In this document: positions 29,167-34,347 of the stretch, piece by piece | How the letters are laid out: every line of letters starts with the position of its first letter | How positions within the stretch are numbered: position 1 is the first letter of the stretch | DNA from: Prochlorococcus sp. AG-670-O17 | GTDB lineage: Bacteria; Cyanobacteriota; Cyanobacteriia; PCC-6307; Cyanobiaceae | DNA length: 34,347 nt | Direction of reading: 5' to 3' | Assembly: GCA_003211315.1 (NCBI GenBank) | Contig: QCTC01000012.1 | Location: 1-34,347 of the forward strand | Notes under the pieces: model-generated | What the model was told of the DNA's origin: nothing | Seen by the model: only the letters and a program-made list of their open reading frames with translations | Databases searched by the model: none | Program-made: the position numbers and the translations under genes

Positions 29167-31062
29167 ATGTGCGGAATCGTTGCTGTTACCGGTTATAAAA
29201 AAGCATTACCATTACTTATTGATGGTTTGGAGAAACTGGAATATAGAGGGTATGATTCTGCAGGTATTGCCATAATAGACTCAGAAACAAAAAATATATT
29301 TTGTAATAAAGCAGAAGGAAAACTTAATAATTTAAAAAATAAATTAAAAAATAGCGCAATATCTGGAACTGTGGGAATAGGTCATACACGTTGGGCCACG
29401 CACGGAAAACCAGAGGTTAAAAATGCACATCCTCATATTAATAGTTCAGGAGAAGTTGCAGTTGTTCAAAATGGGATTATTGAAAATTATCAGGAATTAA
29501 AACTTAAATTACAAAAAGAAGGAATCGTTTTCAATTCTGATACTGATACAGAAGTCCTACCACATTTAATACAAAAAGAATTATTGGCTTTAAGTCAATT
29601 AAAGCTTGAAAATAATGGTTCAACTTTATTGGTAGCAGTAAAAAATGTAATCTCCGATTTAGAAGGATCATATGCATTAGCAGTATTATGGTCTGGTGCT
29701 CCTGATGCACTTGTTGTGGCTAGGAAGCAGGCACCTTTAATAATTGGTTTAGGGGAAGGAGAATTTATATGCGCGAGTGATACTCCAGCAATAGTCAACT
29801 TTACAAAAATTATTTTACCTTTGGAGGATGAGGAAACAGCTCTTTTAACTCCTTTAGGAATAGAAATTTATGATTCAAATAATGAGAGACAATATCGTAA
29901 TCCAATTTCTTTACAAACCGTAGACCAAGTAAGTGATAAAAAGAATTTTAAACACTATATGTTGAAGGAAATTTATGATCAACCTGAAATTGCTAAATAT
30001 TGGTTAGAAAAATATTTAATTAAAGATTTAAAAACTGATCAATTTCAAATTAATTACTCTTTTGATACAAATTTTTTTAACTCTATTGAAAGAATAGAAA
30101 TCGTTGCTTGTGGTACAAGCAAGCACGCTGCAATGGTGGGTAAATTTTTATTAGAACAATTCTCAGGTATACCAACAAATGTCTTTTATGCGAGTGAGTT
30201 TAGATACTCCCCACCGCCACTACTTCCTAACACCTTAACAATTGGAGTGACTCAGTCTGGAGAAACTGCCGATACTATTGCGGCTATAAGTATGGAAATT
30301 AAAAGGAGATCTTCAATAGAGGATAGAAACTTTAAACCAAATTTAATTGCTGTTACTAACAGAATTGAAAGTTCAATTGGCAGACTAATACCAAATATTA
30401 TTAATATTAGTGCTGGAATTGAAATTGGTGTTGCTGCTACTAAAACTTTCTTTGCTCAACTTCTTTCTTTTTATGGATTAGCTATAAAATTTTCTCAAAT
30501 TAAAGGAAGTCAAAGTAATGAAAATATTCGTCAATTAATTTCAGAATTAACTACATTACCGTTATTAGTTGAAGAACTTTTAGAAAAACATAATGAATCT
30601 TCTGAAAAACTTGCACATGATTTTTTTAATATTAAAGACGTTATTTTTTTGGGTAGAGGCATAAATTATCCCATTGCCCTTGAGGGGGCTTTGAAATTGA
30701 AGGAAATTAGTTACATTCATGCTGCAGGTTATCCTGCTGGGGAAATGAAGCATGGACCAATAGCTTTATTAGACAAAAAAGTACCTGTAATATCAATAGC
30801 TACTCCAGGGGAAGTATTTGATAAGGTAATTAGTAATGCTCAAGAAGCAAAAGCGAGAGATGCTTACTTAATTGGTGTTGCCCCTAAATGTAATGGGACT
30901 GAAATATTTGATTATTTAATGACCATACCTTCAACAAATGAGTGGATTTCTCCTCTGCTTTCTATTATCCCTCTTCAATTATTGAGTTATCACATTGCTG
31001 CTCACAGAGGACTTGATGTTGATCAACCAAGGAATCTAGCTAAAAGCGTAACAGTAGAGTGA
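29167..31062 (+). CDS. glmS: Glutamine-fructose-6-phosphate aminotransferase (isomerizing)
   Basis: GlmS makes glucosamine-6-phosphate from fructose-6-phosphate and glutamine, the first step to UDP-GlcNAc, peptidoglycan and LPS. The start at ATG 29167 is chosen because Cys2 must become the N-terminal nucleophile after Met removal (MCGIVAV). The frame is open from a TTG at 29149, but that start would bury it. The 631-residue protein has the glutaminase domain (EYRGYDSAGIA, HTRWATHGKP), two SIS isomerase domains (ACGTSKHAA, TQSGETADT) and the terminal PRNLAKSVTVE. No glmS ribozyme is seen upstream. It ends 19 bp before the convergent rimM. Confidence 0.97.
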   Translation: MCGIVAVTGYKKALPLLIDGLEKLEYRGYDSAGIAIIDSETKNIFCNKAEGKLNNLKNKLKNSAISGTVGIGHTRWATHGKPEVKNAHPHINSSGEVAVVQNGIIENYQELKLKLQKEGIVFNSDTDTEVLPHLIQKELLALSQLKLENNGSTLLVAVKNVISDLEGSYALAVLWSGAPDALVVARKQAPLIIGLGEGEFICASDTPAIVNFTKIILPLEDEETALLTPLGIEIYDSNNERQYRNPISLQTVDQVSDKKNFKHYMLKEIYDQPEIAKYWLEKYLIKDLKTDQFQINYSFDTNFFNSIERIEIVACGTSKHAAMVGKFLLEQFSGIPTNVFYASEFRYSPPPLLPNTLTIGVTQSGETADTIAAISMEIKRRSSIEDRNFKPNLIAVTNRIESSIGRLIPNIINISAGIEIGVAATKTFFAQLLSFYGLAIKFSQIKGSQSNENIRQLISELTTLPLLVEELLEKHNESSEKLAHDFFNIKDVIFLGRGINYPIALEGALKLKEISYIHAAGYPAGEMKHGPIALLDKKVPVISIATPGEVFDKVISNAQEAKARDAYLIGVAPKCNGTEIFDYLMTIPSTNEWISPLLSIIPLQLLSYHIAAHRGLDVDQPRNLAKSVTVE

Positions 31063-31081
31063 AATTTTAAAAAACGGGAAT

Positions 31082-31621
31082 TTACAGCTCCAACAGACCT
31101 GAAGGAGGAGTAAGGATTATAAATTCTTTTTTAATATCTACTACTGGAACAATTTCCTTAACAAATGGTATTAGAACCTCTTTATTATTCTTTAGAAGTT
31201 TAATCACAAGTAAATTATTTTTTTCGTTCGCTAAGTTAATAACTTTTCCAATTATTTGGTATTGGTTATTTTCTAATATTTTCACTTTTAAATTCACTAG
31301 TTCGGTCAAGTGAAATTCTCCCTTATTTAATTTTGGAATTGCATCAACTTTCACAAGGATTTTATGTCCTTTTAGGTTTTCTGCTTGATTTCTATTATTT
31401 ATCCCTTTAAATGAAATTATGAAAAATTCTTTACCTGGTTTTTTAAAACCATGCGTAAGCTCTAATTCTTTAGGATTCTCGTTTTCTTTTTGTATCCATC
31501 TTTCTCCAGGTTCTGTAAATCTTTCTTCAAAATCACTAAGAGACTTAACCTTGATTTTTCCATTAAGGCCTTGAGGAGATGTTATTAAACCAACAATCAA
31601 CCATTCATCATGATTTATCAT
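31082..31621 (-). CDS. rimM: 16S rRNA processing protein RimM
   Basis: RimM helps the 30S subunit mature, binding ribosomal protein S19 near the 16S rRNA head. The 179-residue protein has the N-terminal beta-barrel ([21 protein letters not shown], with the conserved G-L-x-G-x-hydrophobic). The C-terminal PRC-barrel ([13 protein letters not shown], and [19 protein letters not shown]) follows. ATG start at 31621. The 22 bp before ndhS on the plus strand must contain both start regions. Usual partners rpsP and trmD are not next to it here. The identity is supported by both domains and by length. Confidence 0.92.
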   Translation of the reverse strand: MINHDEWLIVGLITSPQGLNGKIKVKSLSDFEERFTEPGERWIQKENENPKELELTHGFKKPGKEFFIISFKGINNRNQAENLKGHKILVKVDAIPKLNKGEFHLTELVNLKVKILENNQYQIIGKVINLANEKNNLLVIKLLKNNKEVLIPFVKEIVPVVDIKKEFIILTPPSGLLEL

Positions 31622-31643
31622 AGTATGTATGTAAATTATTTCT

Positions 31644-31829
31644 ATGGAATTTTCGAATAAACCAATACTTCCCGGTTCTATAGTAGTTGTTAAAGATGAT
31701 AATTCTATTTATAGAGGTTATAAAGGATTTGTACAAAGAGTAACTAATAAAACGGCAGCTGTTCTTTTTGAAGGAGGTAATTGGGATAAGTTAGTAACAT
31801 TTCAATTAAATAATTTAGAACTTGTTTGA
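31644..31829 (+). CDS. ndhS: NDH-1 complex subunit NdhS
   Basis: NdhS is a cyanobacterial and chloroplast subunit of the NDH-1 complex that helps form the ferredoxin-binding site for cyclic electron flow. The 61-residue protein has the SH3-like core [39 protein letters not shown] and [12 protein letters not shown]. The QRVT...[16 protein letters not shown] block is the family signature as I recall it. ATG start at 31644. It converges with rnc (4-bp gap). The gene is easy to miss because it is so short. Confidence 0.88.
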   Translation: MEFSNKPILPGSIVVVKDDNSIYRGYKGFVQRVTNKTAAVLFEGGNWDKLVTFQLNNLELV

Positions 31830-31833
31830 AGAA

Positions 31834-32583
31834 TTAATTTTTCTTCCTCTTGAAAATCTTTTGTATCAGAATACTTGCAGCCTTTTTTTCAGCTTTTTTA
31901 TGAGAATGTCCAAAGCTGCAAGCTTTTTTAGATCCATTTATGTATATTTCACAAGAAAATCTTTTTGGGTCTCCATGAGTTTTTGATAATTCATATATTT
32001 TATAGATAGGTAAATCAAAGCCTTCACTTTGACACCATTCTTGTAATGCTGACTTGGCATTATATTTATGTGGTGCTTTTAAATATAATTCAGCATCTTC
32101 TTTCCAAAAATTATCTAACCATATATTGACTTCATATATAGAATTAAAACACTTGTATATTGCACCAATTAATGCCTCACTAGTTTCAGCAATTATAGTA
32201 TCTTTTGAATTCTCATCACCCATTGCTTTGGGGCCTTTTATTATTACTTTTTCTATAAATATTTTTTTACCTAATTCAGTTAACCATTCATCACTTACTA
32301 TTTGGGATCTTAGTTCTGATCTGCTACCAACACTCAAATTATCATATGTTCTCTCTATAAAATCTGATGCTGATAATCTGAGAACGGCATCCCCAAAGAA
32401 TTCTAATTTTTCATAATTAACTATCTTATTTGCGGAGGAGTGTGTTAATGCTTCGTTGAAAGTATGAAGTATTGATTTATCTTTTTGGTTGATAATTTCA
32501 ATAAATCTTTTGGAGTTTATATTAAGCGAATTTAAAAACTTTATAATTTGTTCAAGTCTTTTGTCATCAATTAATGTTTCCAT
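31834..32583 (-). CDS. rnc: Ribonuclease III
   Basis: RNase III cuts double-stranded RNA, including rRNA precursors. The 249-residue protein has the catalytic signature NYEKLEFFGDAVL with Glu61 and Asp65, then IIAETSEALIGAIY, and a double-stranded-RNA-binding domain in the last ~70 residues (SALQEWCQSEG, KKAEKKAASILIQKIF). In the second catalytic motif the usual Asp is Glu133 (E-T-S-E instead of D-T-x-E), with the following Glu136 kept. ATG 32583 is chosen over the open frame to 32661, because the longer form would read through the 3' end of rnpB. It lies 26 bp after rnpB. Confidence 0.94.
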   Translation of the reverse strand: METLIDDKRLEQIIKFLNSLNINSKRFIEIINQKDKSILHTFNEALTHSSANKIVNYEKLEFFGDAVLRLSASDFIERTYDNLSVGSRSELRSQIVSDEWLTELGKKIFIEKVIIKGPKAMGDENSKDTIIAETSEALIGAIYKCFNSIYEVNIWLDNFWKEDAELYLKAPHKYNAKSALQEWCQSEGFDLPIYKIYELSKTHGDPKRFSCEIYINGSKKACSFGHSHKKAEKKAASILIQKIFKRKKN

Positions 32584-32609
32584 ATAGATTAATTTTTTTT
32601 CATTAAGTA

Positions 32610-32984
32610 GAAAGCAGGACATAAGCCGGGTTCTGTTCATCTTAATAAGATGGGCAATCATCTATCTAGGACTGGAATTACTTCACAGCCTCAAGCGGCG
32701 CTTAAAAAGTAGATTTTTTAATGGTCATAAATCTACTTAGCCTTGCACCCAGCCGGGGTTTACCTAGCCAACACTTCTCAATGTTGCTGGTGCGCTCTTA
32801 CCGCACCCTTGCACCCTTACCATACATAAAGTATTAGGCGGTATGTTTCTGTGGCACTATCCTCACGGTTACCCGCACTGGGAATTACCCAGCAAGCCTG
32901 ACCATATGGGAGCCCGGACTTTCCTCAAAAAGGTTTATTTTCAAAACAAAATAAAACATTTTTGCGATTGCCTCTCCTGCTTTC
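32610..32984 (-). ncRNA. rnpB: RNase P RNA (type A), rnpB
   Basis: RNase P RNA is the catalytic part of RNase P, which trims the 5' ends of tRNA precursors. Read on the minus strand, the gene starts and ends with complementary 9-mers, GAAAGCAGG (32984-32976) and CCTGCTTTC (32618-32610), which form helix P1. The universally conserved GAGGAAAGTCCGGGCTC (32926-32910), ACAGAAACATACCGCC (32852-32837) and ACAGAACCCGGCTTATG (32636-32620) are all present in the right order. Ends are set at the P1 helix and could differ by a few bases. Total about 375 nt, normal for cyanobacteria. Confidence 0.96.
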
Positions 32985-32988
32985 ATTT

Positions 32989-32994
32989 AGCATA
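32989..32994 (-). promoter_or_regulatory. Candidate -10 element of rnpB
   Basis: On the minus strand TATGCT lies 4-5 bases before the RNase P RNA P1 helix, roughly the distance for a -10 box. It sits inside an 11-base inverted repeat AGCATTATGCT (32989-32999). No -35 hexamer with good match is visible at 16-18 bp. Confidence 0.3.
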
Positions 32995-33022
32995 ATGCTT
33001 ATTGACCCAAAAAACATCTCTT

Positions 33023-33096
<74 letters not shown>

Positions 33097-33175
33097 TTTC
33101 AGTTGATAAACTATATGTAGTATGCGTGCACATTTGCAACTCTCTAGCTAGCGTGTAATTAGTAATAAAGCTTTT

Positions 33176-33508
33176 ATGGCTAAGCTGCACGATATGCGTT
33201 TAAAACTCTTAATTCAGCAAGAGCATGAACGTATTTCTAAATCTCAACCAAATGATCTAGATCTGTCTATAGTTCAAGCAAGATGTCTTTGTTGGCTTTC
33301 TTTATTAGCAGAAGCTCATGAAGACCAAGCAAATGACGCGGAAAAGAGAGGAGATGCTGAACAAGCAATGGGATGGTTTGCAGACTCAATGAGATTGAGA
33401 GATGTTATTACTTTGGTTACTAGTATTGAAATCCCTTTGCCTGATGGTTCTGACTCTCTGGATGAAAATGACGAATTATTTGACGGGCCTACAATTATGC
33501 CTAAATAA
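33176..33508 (+). CDS. Conserved hypothetical protein, probable helical fold
   Basis: This 110-residue protein is mostly alpha-helical. A basic N-terminal helix (KLHDMRLKLLIQQEHERISK) leads into ARCLCWLSLLAEAHEDQA, then AEKRGDAEQAMGWFADSM, and an acidic tail (DGSDSLDENDELFDGP). The paired helices with AEKRGDAEQAMGWF spacing resemble a TPR-like hairpin, though no full repeat is seen. I recall similar uncharacterised cyanobacterial proteins but cannot name a function. ATG start at 33176, 79 bp after tRNA-Arg. The gap holds no obvious terminator. Followed 32 bp later by another unknown gene on the same strand. Confidence 0.75.
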   Translation: MAKLHDMRLKLLIQQEHERISKSQPNDLDLSIVQARCLCWLSLLAEAHEDQANDAEKRGDAEQAMGWFADSMRLRDVITLVTSIEIPLPDGSDSLDENDELFDGPTIMPK

Positions 33509-33540
33509 TGCAATGATATAAATTAGCGTCATTTATTCTT

Positions 33541-33996
33541 TTGAAAGAAGAACCATGTCAATGCACTGATTGTCAGAGATTTTATAAACAGCATGATCGT
33601 TTAATTCGAGAATTTCCTACTTTTAAACAACAACAGGAATTAAACTGGGCTTCTATCCAATCTTTTAGAACTCTTTGCAGTAAAGTTACAGAAGAATTAC
33701 AAAATCAATTATCTGTTAAAGATAATAAAGAGAAATCTTTTGAAAATAATAAACATATTTCTGATACGGAACTTACAGATGCAATAGAAGAACTTGAAAA
33801 TGTAAATGCTTATTTATTCTCTATTGAAGCTTTAATGGAGAGGATTTTTGATATTAAAGTTTCTAGAAATGTGGAAGTTAAATTTCAAGAAATTTCTAAG
33901 AAGTTAGCCCCAGATCCATTCAATATTGATAGGCTGTTATTAGATAGATTATTTCATCAAATACCAGATTTACCTGAAGAGAATAACTTTAAGTAG
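33541..33996 (+). CDS. Hypothetical protein with N-terminal Cys cluster
   Basis: This 151-residue protein begins with a CxCxxC cluster (Cys6, Cys8, Cys11 in EEPCQCTDCQ). Long helices follow (WASIQSFRTLCSKVTEELQNQ, then TDAIEELENVNAYLFSIEALM), likely forming coiled coils. The three cysteines could bind zinc or an iron-sulfur cluster with one more ligand. Only Cys28-43 region residues and a single later Cys (SKVTEEL preceded by LC) are available, so this is a guess. It uses a TTG start, and an in-frame ATG comes only much later, past the Cys cluster. Its last 8 bp overlap the glgP 3' end on the opposite strand. I do not recognise the family. Confidence 0.65.
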   Translation: MKEEPCQCTDCQRFYKQHDRLIREFPTFKQQQELNWASIQSFRTLCSKVTEELQNQLSVKDNKEKSFENNKHISDTELTDAIEELENVNAYLFSIEALMERIFDIKVSRNVEVKFQEISKKLAPDPFNIDRLLLDRLFHQIPDLPEENNFK

Positions 33997-34347
33997 TGAC
34001 CTCTTCAATATCACATGTGATTTCAACAGGCATAGGTGAAACTTTCCAAATGGATTCACAATATTCTTTTATAGATCTGTCTGAAGAAAAATATCCTGAT
34101 CTTGCAGTATTTAATAGCGCCATTTTATTCCATGCTTTTTTATTATTCCAAAAGTTACTAACTTCATCTTGTTTGTTTAAATAGTCTTCGAAATCAGCCA
34201 TTACAAAAAATGGATCATTTCCAGTCAAACTATTTAATAAAGGTTTGAATAATTCTTTATCTCCGTTACTAAAATGGCCAATTTCCACTAAACGAATTAC
34301 TTCTTTTAACTCAGGACATTTATCAATGAAAGTCTTGGGAGAGTAAC
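33989..34347 (-). CDS. glgP: Glycogen phosphorylase, C-terminal part (5' end outside window)
   Basis: Glycogen phosphorylase releases glucose-1-phosphate from the ends of glycogen. On the minus strand the frame stays open to the window edge; the GTG at 34288 reads as an internal Val. The visible ~118 residues match the C terminus of the family: GHFSNGDKELFKPLLNSL, DPFFVMADFEDYL, ALLNTARSGYFSSDRSIKEY and CESIWKVSPMPVE. In particular TARSGxFSSDRxIxEYxxxIW is the closing signature of GT35 enzymes. The pyridoxal-phosphate lysine lies upstream, outside the window. Its 3' end overlaps the preceding unknown gene by 8 bp. Confidence 0.95.
   Translation of the reverse strand, partial: YSPKTFIDKCPELKEVIRLVEIGHFSNGDKELFKPLLNSLTGNDPFFVMADFEDYLNKQDEVSNFWNNKKAWNKMALLNTARSGYFSSDRSIKEYCESIWKVSPMPVEITCDIEEVTT

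Noticed and set aside
32054..32416. 120-residue plus-strand open frame inside rnc
   Set aside because: It is antisense to conserved RNase III codons and has no recognisable family features; a shadow frame.
32584..32661. N-terminal extension of rnc by 26 codons
   Set aside because: The frame is open, but the extra codons run through the conserved 3' end of rnpB and are not part of the RNase III fold. The ATG at 32583 gives normal length.

Overview
This window looks like chromosome from a high-light-adapted Prochlorococcus (marine picocyanobacterium). The evidence is the very AT-rich base composition, the tight packing with many short gene overlaps, and cyanobacterial marker genes: psaC (photosystem I), the response regulator rpaB, ndhS (NDH-1) and a PlmA-type GntR regulator. 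Several short conserved proteins are of a kind I associate with cyanobacteria. The clade assignment rests on composition and gene content seen by eye, not on a search.

Layout from left to right. 1-588 is the 3' end of secA. 596-3950 (minus) is miaA, infC, plmA and cysE. 4101-8547 (plus) holds gyrB, a translationally coupled SH3-like exported protein, a split FluC/CrcB fluoride channel pair and mgtE. 8649-12029 holds a group 2 sigma factor, an alpha/beta hydrolase, a PfkB sugar kinase and tsaE, in alternating orientations with overlapping 3' ends. 12082-14530 holds ahcY, a DedA protein and ssb. 14665-16993 is the mreBCD rod-shape operon. 17172-19786 holds rpaB, lysS and a small cyanobacterial protein. 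19813-23591 holds smpB, ruvB, a TPR lipoprotein-like or exported protein, an M20 amidohydrolase and a two-helix membrane peptide. 23657-25155 is a TPP riboswitch controlling thiC. 25163-28705 (minus) is acpP-fabF-tkt. 28840-31829 holds psaC, glmS, rimM (minus) and ndhS. 31834-33096 holds rnc, the RNase P RNA gene rnpB (both minus) and tRNA-Arg(CCU). 33176-34347 holds two uncharacterised proteins and the 3' end of glycogen phosphorylase (minus).

Most of these are housekeeping genes: translation, lipid synthesis, cell wall and shape, carbon metabolism and DNA repair. I saw no insertion sequence, phage, CRISPR array, toxin-antitoxin pair or recognisable defence island. No stretch over 300 bases lacks a gene or RNA. 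I do not see a clear new biological system. The points most worth a second look are a candidate RpaB site upstream of rpaB itself, a possible alternative pairing at the thiC riboswitch, an asymmetric FluC pair, an Asp-to-Glu change at a catalytic position of RNase III, and a few short unknown proteins.
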